From Candidatus Gastranaerophilales bacterium (GTDB lineage: Bacteria > Cyanobacteriota > Vampirovibrionia > Gastranaerophilales > Gastranaerophilaceae), in the NCBI GenBank assembly GCA_947594025.1, contig CANQDZ010000015.1:1-32999 (forward strand): 32,999 nt of DNA, given 5' to 3'. Below, one piece after another: positions 25,284 to 32,180 of the stretch; position 1 is the first letter of the stretch; every line of letters starts with the position of its first letter. The notes under the pieces are model-generated. The model searched no databases and was not told the DNA's origin. It saw nothing but the letters and a program-made list of their open reading frames with translations. Both the position numbers and the translations under genes were made by a program.

Positions 25284-26003
25284 TTAATTAACGTACGTTC
25301 CGATATTTTTGCCATGCAAAATGCTTATAATACTATCTTTTGCGGTGAAATCAAATACAACAATCGGTATATTATTTTCTTTGCATAGAGCACAAGAGGT
25401 TAAATCCATAACCTTTAAATTGTTGTGAATAATGTCGTCATATGCGATATTATCCAATTTTTTTGCATTTTTGTTTATATTAGGGTCATCCGTATAAATT
25501 CCGTCTACCCCGTTTTTAGCCATAAGCATTGCTTCGGCATCAATTTCGGATGCGCGAAGTGCAGCAGCGGTATCGGTTGTGAAAAACGGGTTTCCCGTAC
25601 CTGCCGCAAATATAACAACTCTGCCCTTTTCCAAGTGTCTTATAGCCTTAAATCTGATATAAGGTTCGGCAATTTGATTCATTGTTATTGCCGTTTGAAC
25701 CCTGCATGAAACATTTATTTTTCTAAGTTCGCTCTGGAGTGCAATTGCATTCATAACGGTTGCAAGCATGCCTACATAATCACCCGATGCTCTATCCATA
25801 CCGAGTCTTGAGCTGTTTTTCATCCCCCTGAATATGTTCCCGCCGCCAACAACAATTGCAACTTGAACACCTTCATCAACCGCTTTTTTAATTTCACGTG
25901 AAATCATTTCGACAGGTTCAGGGTCTATACCAAAATCTTGCTTGCCCATAAGTGCTTCACCGCTTATTTTTAAAAGAATACGCTTATATTTTGTCTCACC
26001 CAT
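25284..26003 (-). CDS. pyrH: Uridylate kinase
   Basis: PyrH phosphorylates UMP to UDP and belongs to the amino-acid kinase fold. The 239 residues show KRILLKISGEALMG at the N-terminus, VVGGGNIFRG, the uridine site DYVGMLATVMNAIALQ, and RHLEKGRVVIFAAGTGNPFFTTDTAA, with the C-terminal FDFT. AGGAG lies about 8 nt before the ATG. It is the first gene of the pyrH-frr-cdsA-rnc-rpe operon and is preceded by a promoter that overlaps an inverted repeat. Confidence 0.97.
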   Translation of the reverse strand: MGETKYKRILLKISGEALMGKQDFGIDPEPVEMISREIKKAVDEGVQVAIVVGGGNIFRGMKNSSRLGMDRASGDYVGMLATVMNAIALQSELRKINVSCRVQTAITMNQIAEPYIRFKAIRHLEKGRVVIFAAGTGNPFFTTDTAAALRASEIDAEAMLMAKNGVDGIYTDDPNINKNAKKLDNIAYDDIIHNNLKVMDLTSCALCKENNIPIVVFDFTAKDSIISILHGKNIGTYVN

Positions 26004-26025
26004 TGTTTTTCTCCTGTCTTGAGTT

Positions 26026-26054
26026 ATTATACTAAAAATTACCCTTTAAAACAA
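26026..26054 (-). promoter_or_regulatory. Promoter for the pyrH operon
   Basis: A perfect TATAAT (26026-26031) lies 17 bp after TTGTTT (26049-26054) on the minus strand. This gives a leader of about 16 nt that includes the AGGAG ribosome binding site. The -35 half is weak. The -35 box and most of the spacer lie inside the 26038-26061 inverted repeat. Confidence 0.5.
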
Positions 26055-26061
26055 GGGTAAT
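26038..26061. promoter_or_regulatory. Inverted repeat overlapping the pyrH promoter
   Basis: ATTACCCTT and AAGGGTAAT form a perfect 9-bp inverted repeat with a six-base loop. On the minus strand it is followed by five T's and could act as a second terminator for the upstream parvulin gene. Because it covers the pyrH -35 box and spacer, it could instead be an operator. Confidence 0.5.
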
Positions 26062-26075
26062 TTATATATTTTATA

Positions 26076-26108
26076 AAAGATATCCTCGCGGAGGGCGAGG
26101 ATATCTTT
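26076..26108 (-). terminator. Rho-independent terminator after the parvulin lipoprotein gene
   Basis: AAAGATATCCTCGC and its exact complement form a 14-bp stem with a five-base loop (CCTCC on the minus strand). The 3' arm ends in TCTTTT and continues into AT-rich DNA. It begins 5 bp after the stop of the parvulin gene and ends the acyltransferase-mfd-parvulin unit. It is the strongest terminator in the window. Confidence 0.85.
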
Positions 26109-26112
26109 CAAT

Positions 26113-27231
26113 TTATTTATCTTCTTGTTGAGGTTTAGCCTGTTTTGCATTAAGAGCATCTTGGATTTTCTTTTGAATAACCTCAGGTTTAAATTCTTCG
26201 TCGATGTATTCAATTTTTGCAGTTGATTTTAAACCTGAAAACATTCTGTCCAAAACTTCAACTTTCTTTTGTTTTATAAGATATGCTCTTATTTCTTCCT
26301 TTACTTCGTCAAGAGAGTCTTTGCCCGCTTTTTTTCTGTCTGTCACAACAATTATATGATAGCCGTACGGCGTTTTAACAACTTCTGATATTTGGTTTGG
26401 GGCAATTTTAAATGCAACGGCTTCAAATTCGGGAACCATTTGTCCTTTTGGGAAGAAGCCTAAATCTCCGCCTTTATCTTTTGAGCCGGGGTCTTGAGAA
26501 TTTTCTCTTGCAAGTTTTTCAAAATTATCGGGAGCATTTACGGCTTTTTCTCTTATTTCTTCAGCCTTAGCTTTTAGCTTATCGATGTTTTCTTGAACCT
26601 TTTCTTCAATTTGTTCGGCGCTCAATAAACCTTTTTTGTCTTTGCTGATAATATCTTGTCTTATTGTTTCAGGATTTGCCTCAATCAAAATGTGAGATGC
26701 TCTCACCATTTCCGGGTGAGTGAATTTTGAAGCATTTTCTTTGTAGAATTTTTCAACTTCTTTGTCTGTTACCTCGACTTTTTCTGCTTTTTCAACAAGT
26801 TTGTCGATTTTAATTTCTTCTTTAATGTCGCTTTTTAGTTTTTTTTCGCTCACGCCTGCCTGTTTTAAGCGGTTTTTAAATCCTTCTTCTCCGCCGAGTT
26901 GAGCAATGATTTCCTGCTCTTTTGCGTCAATTTCGTCATTAGAAACCGTAATTTCCTGTTTTGCAATTTCTTGTTCGATTAACTTTTTGACAATAAGTTT
27001 ATTTATAACTTGGTTTTTTAAAATCAAACTAAATAAACTATCGGGATTTTTTAAGCTTTCGCCGCCAAGCATTACGAATTGGGGTGACTTTGCTTCTTCA
27101 TTGAATGCCCTGTTGTATTCTCCTCTTGTAATAACTTCGTCATTTACGCTTATGACTCCGTTAATTTTTGTACAGCCCGTAACGAGAAGCAAGGATGCTA
27201 AGGCTGTCAAACAAATTTTTGTAAACTTCAT
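26113..27231 (-). CDS. Peptidyl-prolyl isomerase lipoprotein (PrsA/SurA-type parvulin)
   Basis: This is an exported folding helper. The 372 residues begin with a signal peptide and the lipobox LVTGC, so Cys20 is the likely lipidated residue. A SurA/PrsA-like chaperone region follows at about 25-170 (ISVNDEVITRGEYNRAF, then long charged helices). The parvulin rotamase domain lies at about 176-299 (VRASHILIEA, FEKLARENSQDPGSKDKGGD, LGFFPKGQMVPEFEAVAF, TPYGYHIIVVTDRK). A helical insertion at about 190-225 lies within the rotamase domain. The tail is Lys/Gln-rich. It starts 12 bp after mfd and ends at a strong terminator. Whether it acts like Gram-positive PrsA or periplasmic SurA cannot be told from sequence. 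Confidence 0.9.
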   Translation of the reverse strand: MKFTKICLTALASLLLVTGCTKINGVISVNDEVITRGEYNRAFNEEAKSPQFVMLGGESLKNPDSLFSLILKNQVINKLIVKKLIEQEIAKQEITVSNDEIDAKEQEIIAQLGGEEGFKNRLKQAGVSEKKLKSDIKEEIKIDKLVEKAEKVEVTDKEVEKFYKENASKFTHPEMVRASHILIEANPETIRQDIISKDKKGLLSAEQIEEKVQENIDKLKAKAEEIREKAVNAPDNFEKLARENSQDPGSKDKGGDLGFFPKGQMVPEFEAVAFKIAPNQISEVVKTPYGYHIIVVTDRKKAGKDSLDEVKEEIRAYLIKQKKVEVLDRMFSGLKSTAKIEYIDEEFKPEVIQKKIQDALNAKQAKPQQEDK

Positions 27232-27243
27232 GATTATCTCCTT

Positions 27244-30200
27244 TTAGTTATTATTCTTACTAAACTCTACTATTATACCAGATATATAATAAAACAAATC
27301 GCTCAATATGTTAAATATCTCGTCGAAGTCTTTTTGGTTTTTATTCATAATAATTATACCGTTAATGTCAGGGAGTGACTTTGGCGGTTTTTGAAAACTA
27401 TAATATTTTGTAATATTTTTATCTGCCTTGTTTTTCAATATAAGCCATTCTTGAAAAGTAAAAGGAGTATAAAGCCTGATTTCTCCCATAACTTCTCTTA
27501 TTGAAGTAATACCTATATTTTCAGCAAGAAGGCGTAATTTTATAAGTTTAATAAGATTTTGAACACTTTCCGGAAATTTTGAAAATCTGTCTTTTAAACT
27601 TAATGTCATGCTCTCAAGTTCACTTAAAGTTTTAACGTCGCTTAATTTTTTGTATTCCTGAATTTTTTGCTCGGTTGACCCTACCCATTCATCAGGTATA
27701 AATGCGGTAACATTTAAGTCTATCGTGGTCATCACTTTTTTCTTTTGTTTTTCACCGCTCTTAAGTTCGTTTATGCATTCTTCAAGCAAATTGCAGTACG
27801 TATCAAAACCGACAGATACCATATGACCATGTTGTTTTGAACCCAGCAGGTTGCCCACACCTCTGATTTCCGCATCCTTAAGCGCTATATGATATCCGCT
27901 TCCCAGTGTTGTAAAATCCTTTATGGCATTAAGTCTTTTGTAGGCATCTTGGGTTATTTCCTTTGATTTTTTATAAAAACAATAACAGTATGCCTGACGG
28001 TCAGAACGTCCCACCCGACCTCGCAGTTGATATAATTGCGCCAGACCAAACCTATCTGCATCATGAATTATAATGGTGTTGACATTTGGCATATCAAGCC
28101 CTGATTCAACAATGGTTGTGCATAAAAGAATATCAAAATCGCCGTTTACAAAGCTAACCATTGTATCTTCAAGCTGATTACCCTTCATCTTCCCGTGTGC
28201 CACTTGAATTTTTGCGTCGGGAACAAGAGCTTGAAGCTCATCTTTAAACCTGTATATAGACTCAACCCTGTTGTACAGATAAATAACCTGTCCGTCGCGC
28301 ATCATTTCGTTATAAATTGCATTTTTAAGATAATCTTCTCTCATTTCGCCGACATAGGTTTTTATGGGAAGCCTGTTTTTTGGCGGAGTATTTATAACGG
28401 ACATATCTTTAATGCCCGATAGCGCCATGTTTAACGTTCTTGGAATTGGCGTTGCGGAAAGACTCAAGATATCAATATTTTTTCTTAAGCTTTTTAGCTT
28501 TTCCTTATGTTTAACGCCAAATCTGTGCTCCTCATCAATTACAAGAAGTCCGAGATTTTTAAAGTCAATATCCTCCTGAAGAAGCCTGTGCGTTCCGATT
28601 ATTACATCACATTCGCCGTTTTTTAGCCTTTCGATTGTTTCTTTCTGCTCTTTTTTGGTTTTAAACCTTGAAAGGAGCTCGACTCTCACTGAAAACGGCT
28701 TAAATCGTTCTTCAAAGGTTTTAAAGTGTTGCAGCGATAATACGGTAGTAGGCGCCACAACCGCTGCTTGGTATCCTGACATAACGGCTTTAAATGCAGC
28801 CCTCATTGCAACTTCCGTTTTGCCAAAACCAACATCTGCGCATATTAGCCTGTCCATCGGACTCGCTTTTTCCATATCTGATTTTGTGTCATTTATGGCT
28901 TTCATTTGGTCCGGAGTTTCCGTGTATTCAAAGGCATCTTCCATTTCAACTTGCCAATTTGTATCAAAATCAAATTTAATGCCTTCGCTCATCTGTCTTT
29001 TTGCATAGAGGATTAAAAGGTCTTGCGCAATTTCTTCAACTTCTTTTTTTGCTTTGCTCTTTGTCTTTTCCCAAGCGTATCCGCCCATTTTGGATAAAGC
29101 AGGCTTAGCATTGCTTCCCGCTCCTCTGTATCTGAATAAAAGGTTTACCTGCTCTGCAGGCATATAAAGTTTATCTTTGCCTGAAAATTCAATTTCAAGG
29201 TAATCTTTATAACTGCCGTCAAGTTCCTGTTTTGTAAGTCCTCTGTATATTCCTATTCCATGAAATTGATGAACTACGTATTCTCCTTCCGATATATCAT
29301 TTACGGAATCGATATAGTCTTGAGAAGACCGATTTTGAGAGTATTTCCTGCTTGTAATATCTTTTGAACGCTGATTAAAAAGCTCTTTATCCGTAAGAAA
29401 AACGGCCTTTCCCCTCTCTATAACACCCCCTCCTAAAGATAACGGCTTTAAAATTTCAATCTTGTCGGTCGGAATTTCTTCTTCTTTTAGAATTTCCTCA
29501 AATCTTGAAGGATAATTTGTGCATGCGTAAATTTTAAAATTGTCGGATATTTTTTCTTTCAAATAATTGGTAATTTTATTTATATCAGCAGTAAATAAAG
29601 GCGGAAGCGAGCTTTCAAATTCTACATAATCATCACTTTCCGTAATAAAATTATCAAAACCGATAGCCTTAAAGTCTTTTATTTGAGATAAAAATTCTTC
29701 GCAGCTTGTGTGATTATATGACTTTAGGGGAAGCTTCATCTCATCTTTTTGATTTTTTTCAAAAAGCTCTTTCAATTCTTTATCAAAAGCTTCATACCTT
29801 CCAAGAATTTGAGAAGACTCATCATATACAATCACATAATCTTTAAAATTATCAAGGAAGCTTGATAAGTCTTTATTTAAGTATTGAAAATAATATTCTA
29901 TCCCTTCGAAATAACCTGATTCAATAAGTTTTTCTTTTATTTCATCTCCTAAGTTTTTATTTTTAAAAGGGATTTTTTCAAAATCTTCTTTTGTTTTCTC
30001 GTCTAAAATAAGCTTATAAAAAGGGTAAATAACAATATTTTCGCACTTTTTAAAGCTTTTCTGAGTTGCAGGGTCGAAACATCTGATATCTTCTATTTCA
30101 TCGCCAAAAAACTCAATCCTTACAGGGTATTTATAAAGGGGGTAAATATCAATGATATCCCCTTTGACAGAAAATTCGCCGATATCGATTGTAGTATTTT

Positions 30201-30672
30201 TTCTTTTGTAACCGAGTTTTATAAGTTTTTCAATAAAATTTTGGTAGTCAAGCTCTCTCCCTTTTTTTATTTCTACAGAATTATTATCGTAAAAATTTTT
30301 AGAGGGGAACTTCTCTAAAACTGCTTTAATTGGCGCAATTACAATATCATCGTTATTATTTATGATATTTACCTGCTCTTGGTAAATATATTTGTTTTGA
30401 AGAACATCATCATAAAGAGAAGTCTCCTGATAAGGGAAAATGCTCCCCTCAAGGTTGAGCGCATTCAAGTCGTTTTGGTATTTTAGGGCGGTTTGTTCGT
30501 TGTTAACCAAAAACAGCACCTTTTTCCCCTCATCGGTTATGGATTTAATAAGAAGAAGCTTTATCGGATTATTTAAGCCTGAAAGGGATAAAAAACCGCC
30601 GTTTTTGCGCAGCAAAAAATGTTTGATTTTTCTAATTTCTTCACCCTCTAAAATATCAGACAGTATGTTCAT
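27244..30672 (-). CDS. mfd: Transcription-repair coupling factor Mfd
   Basis: Mfd pushes stalled RNA polymerase off damaged DNA and recruits UvrA. I start at the ATG at 30672 (1142 residues) because AAGAG lies just upstream and the family begins at this point. An in-frame ATG at 30723 would add 17 residues but has no ribosome binding site. The N-terminal UvrB-like region includes SLSGLNNP and PYQETSLYDDV. The RNA polymerase-interaction domain (near 460) has VVHQFHGIGIYRGL. The RecG-like translocase has GFGKTEV (about 612-618) and DEEHRFG (about 711). QLRGRVGRSDRQAY follows, and a C-terminal TRCF domain closes the protein. Confidence 0.95.
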   Translation of the reverse strand: MNILSDILEGEEIRKIKHFLLRKNGGFLSLSGLNNPIKLLLIKSITDEGKKVLFLVNNEQTALKYQNDLNALNLEGSIFPYQETSLYDDVLQNKYIYQEQVNIINNNDDIVIAPIKAVLEKFPSKNFYDNNSVEIKKGRELDYQNFIEKLIKLGYKRKNTTIDIGEFSVKGDIIDIYPLYKYPVRIEFFGDEIEDIRCFDPATQKSFKKCENIVIYPFYKLILDEKTKEDFEKIPFKNKNLGDEIKEKLIESGYFEGIEYYFQYLNKDLSSFLDNFKDYVIVYDESSQILGRYEAFDKELKELFEKNQKDEMKLPLKSYNHTSCEEFLSQIKDFKAIGFDNFITESDDYVEFESSLPPLFTADINKITNYLKEKISDNFKIYACTNYPSRFEEILKEEEIPTDKIEILKPLSLGGGVIERGKAVFLTDKELFNQRSKDITSRKYSQNRSSQDYIDSVNDISEGEYVVHQFHGIGIYRGLTKQELDGSYKDYLEIEFSGKDKLYMPAEQVNLLFRYRGAGSNAKPALSKMGGYAWEKTKSKAKKEVEEIAQDLLILYAKRQMSEGIKFDFDTNWQVEMEDAFEYTETPDQMKAINDTKSDMEKASPMDRLICADVGFGKTEVAMRAAFKAVMSGYQAAVVAPTTVLSLQHFKTFEERFKPFSVRVELLSRFKTKKEQKETIERLKNGECDVIIGTHRLLQEDIDFKNLGLLVIDEEHRFGVKHKEKLKSLRKNIDILSLSATPIPRTLNMALSGIKDMSVINTPPKNRLPIKTYVGEMREDYLKNAIYNEMMRDGQVIYLYNRVESIYRFKDELQALVPDAKIQVAHGKMKGNQLEDTMVSFVNGDFDILLCTTIVESGLDMPNVNTIIIHDADRFGLAQLYQLRGRVGRSDRQAYCYCFYKKSKEITQDAYKRLNAIKDFTTLGSGYHIALKDAEIRGVGNLLGSKQHGHMVSVGFDTYCNLLEECINELKSGEKQKKKVMTTIDLNVTAFIPDEWVGSTEQKIQEYKKLSDVKTLSELESMTLSLKDRFSKFPESVQNLIKLIKLRLLAENIGITSIREVMGEIRLYTPFTFQEWLILKNKADKNITKYYSFQKPPKSLPDINGIIIMNKNQKDFDEIFNILSDLFYYISGIIVEFSKNNN

Positions 30673-30682
30673 AACCACTCTT

Positions 30683-30880
30683 TTAAACAATATTATCTTC
30701 AAAAAATACTGCGTTTGCAACATTTAAAACAGAGGCAAATTCTTTCTTTTTTAAAAGTGCCAAAGTTCTTTGTACAAAAGTAAACCCTTTTGCAAACGTC
30801 TCCAAGCATCCGATTTGCTTGCGAGTGCAGTTTCTTTTTTTAGGGTAAGTTACTATCGGATATTTTTTCATTTTGTTCAT
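30683..30880 (-). CDS. Doubtful small basic ORF between the acyltransferase gene and mfd
   Basis: A frame of about 65 residues starts at an ATG (30880) with AAAAAGG close by. It overlaps the acyltransferase 3' end by 41 bases and stops 10 bp before the preferred mfd start. The peptide is Lys-rich with two cysteines (CTRKQIGC) and no recognisable domain, signal or membrane segment. The long overlap is larger than others in this window, and the frame may be chance. It is listed because it fills an otherwise empty gap. Confidence 0.22.
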   Translation of the reverse strand: MNKMKKYPIVTYPKKRNCTRKQIGCLETFAKGFTFVQRTLALLKKKEFASVLNVANAVFFEDNIV

Positions 30881-31724
30881 TACCTTTTTCAAGAAGCATA
30901 GCTTTTTTCATACCGACGCTTTTAAGCTTATATTCAATGCTTTTCCACCAGTGAAGCTTGTTTTTGTAGAAATAATAATACCCTTCAAAATTTGCGTTTC
31001 CGATATCGTCCTTTTGTTTATCACAAAGCTCTTGAAACTCTTTTTCCAGTTCGCGGGTGAGTTCCCTTCTGTCAGGATTTATATTTTCAGACGTGATTGT
31101 TTTAACTTTTCCGTATTCAACAAGGATTTCTGGTCTATCCTGTCTTAAAAAGCAATACGTTGTAGCAACAGGTATTATGTTAATTCCGCCATACAATTTA
31201 ACTGCTTTTTCTATCATATAGGCAAGACCTGAATCAAACTTTTCGGGTCTGTGAAAAGGGGGGCGGATTATCCCTTGAGGAAATATTAGAAAAGCACAAT
31301 CCTTATCGTTTAATACATGTTCATAGGTATATTTTAAAGCCTGCATTGCGGTTTGAGGAGTTTTTTTGTTAACGGGATATGCTCCCACGTATTTAAAGAG
31401 AGGAAATCTGTTCATCTCCTCAATCATAATTCTAAACTTTTTAACATGGAGAAGCTTTCTCATTAAAATGTAGTGAAAACTCCCGTCCCACCAATTTGTG
31501 TGAGGAGCGTAGTAAATGGTTGCGTATTTTTTATCTCTTTCATCAAAATTTTCCCAGTTTTTAACCATAGTTGAGAAAAAACGATTTTTAATCATTTTTC
31601 CAAACACATAGTCGGCTATCATGTGCCAAAAAGGGTTATTTTGAGGTTCTCTAAAGACTTCGTATCTATGCCTGATTCTTGTTGGCGGCACATTAGAATA
31701 AAGGTCATCTGCAACTTTCTTCAT
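30840..31724 (-). CDS. PlsC-like lysophospholipid acyltransferase family protein
   Basis: This is a glycerolipid-acyltransferase-type enzyme that probably transfers an acyl chain to a lysolipid or lipid precursor at the membrane. The 294 residues contain the HX4D motif as HTNWWD (His75, Asp80). Motif III is FPQG at 148-151, with Gln in place of the common Glu. A conserved IPVATTYCF segment follows. No clear transmembrane helix is seen. The C-terminal third is basic and aromatic-rich (YYYFYKNKLHWWK). It heads the unit leading into mfd and the parvulin gene. A near-consensus promoter lies so close that transcription should start at the ATG itself. Confidence 0.85.
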   Translation of the reverse strand: MKKVADDLYSNVPPTRIRHRYEVFREPQNNPFWHMIADYVFGKMIKNRFFSTMVKNWENFDERDKKYATIYYAPHTNWWDGSFHYILMRKLLHVKKFRIMIEEMNRFPLFKYVGAYPVNKKTPQTAMQALKYTYEHVLNDKDCAFLIFPQGIIRPPFHRPEKFDSGLAYMIEKAVKLYGGINIIPVATTYCFLRQDRPEILVEYGKVKTITSENINPDRRELTRELEKEFQELCDKQKDDIGNANFEGYYYFYKNKLHWWKSIEYKLKSVGMKKAMLLEKGNEQNEKISDSNLP

Positions 31725-31730
31725 ACGAAA

Positions 31731-31759
31731 ATTTTATAAAAAATTTTACTTAGTGTCAA
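31731..31759 (-). promoter_or_regulatory. Near-consensus promoter giving a leaderless acyltransferase mRNA
   Basis: A perfect TTGACA (31754-31759) and TAAAAT (31731-31736) are 17 bp apart on the minus strand. The -10 box ends six bases before the acyltransferase ATG, so the expected start site falls on the A of that ATG. No Shine-Dalgarno sequence is present. Confidence 0.65.
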
Positions 31760-31773
31760 ATAAAGACATATAT

Positions 31774-31813
31774 AAAAATGACTCTCAAAAAATTATTTTT
31801 AAAAGTCATTTTT
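31774..31813 (-). terminator. AT-rich hairpin between the repeat field and the acyltransferase promoter
   Basis: AAAAATGACT and AGTCATTTTT form a perfect 10-bp inverted repeat around a 20-base AT-rich loop. On the minus strand the 3' arm ends in five T's, so it may stop transcripts coming from the pseudopilin side before the acyltransferase promoter. The stem is poor in GC. Confidence 0.4.
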
Positions 31814-31867
31814 GACGAATTTATCAAGCATTATGACGCAGCATCTAATTAATGTTGAAGATTATCT

Positions 31868-32150
31868 GTGATAAGTTTCTCAAGTATTGGGGGCGAAAGC
31901 CCCCTAAATTAAAATAGTAAGCTGTTTAATTTTAAGGTAGATTTGCCGGGTGTTATAGGCTCAGCCCTCTAAATTAATACGAGAGTTATTTATGATAAAT
32001 TTTTCGAGTGTTAGGGCGAAGCCCCCCTAACTTTTGAACTTCGAAGAAGTTTAAAAGTTAAGCTAAAAATATAACTCCCGAAAATTAAATCCTCGAGAGT
32101 TATCTAAATTTGGGATAGATTTATCGAGTGTTAAGGCGAAGCCTTCTAGT
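31868..32150. repeat. Four degenerate copies of a hairpin-forming intergenic repeat
   Basis: Copies start near 31868, 31936, 31992 and 32112. The last two share TCGAGTGTTARGGCGAAGCC (32004-32023 and 32124-32143, one mismatch) and an upstream CGAGAGTTAT (31980 and 32094). Three copies fold as a short GC hairpin with a GAA or GAAA loop: GGGGGC-GAAA-GCCCCC at 31889-31904, GGGC-GAA-GCCC at 32014-32024 and AAGGC-GAA-GCCTT at 32033-32045 plus 100 (32133-32145). The second copy keeps only GGC-TCA-GCC. The mix of conserved core, changed stem bases and variable spacing looks like a decayed REP-like family rather than a CRISPR. Confidence 0.7.
32028..32060. repeat. 15-bp stem-loop inside the repeat field
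   Basis: TAACTTTTGAACTTC and GAAGTTTAAAAGTTA pair over 15 positions with one G-T wobble around a GAA loop. It lies directly after the third repeat core and may be part of a composite element. Confidence 0.6.
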
Positions 32151-32179
32151 TTTGTGAGGTCAATGACCTCACAAAACTA
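32147..32179 (-). terminator. Perfect 16-bp hairpin at the end of the pseudopilin gene
   Basis: TAGTTTTGTGAGGTCA and its exact complement flank one central base and begin one base after the pseudopilin stop codon. Position suggests a terminator or 3'-end stabiliser for that gene. No run of T's follows on the minus strand, so it may work as a stabilising or bidirectional hairpin instead. It overlaps the end of the fourth repeat copy. Confidence 0.55.
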
Positions 32180-32180
32180 A

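Larger units (their letters stand above)
31725..32180. other. Gene-free 456-bp stretch with hairpins and repeats
   Basis: There is no convincing open frame on either strand. From left to right it holds the acyltransferase promoter, an AT-rich hairpin (31774-31813), four degenerate hairpin repeats (31868-32150), a 15-bp stem inside the array (32028-32060) and a perfect 16-bp stem at the pseudopilin stop (32147-32179). It is the longest non-coding stretch in the window. Confidence 0.8.

Noticed and set aside
30673-30723. mfd start at the ATG at 30723
   Set aside because: There is no ribosome binding site. The extra 17 residues are hydrophobic and outside the normal family start, while the ATG at 30672 has AAGAG upstream.
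30724-30839. A tRNA or structured RNA gene between the acyltransferase gene and mfd
   Set aside because: A short stem (CAAGCA/TGCTTG) is present but there is no cloverleaf, T-loop or other recognisable RNA fold.
31868-32150. CRISPR array
   Set aside because: Copies are degenerate and unevenly spaced, with no unique spacers of constant length and no cas genes nearby.
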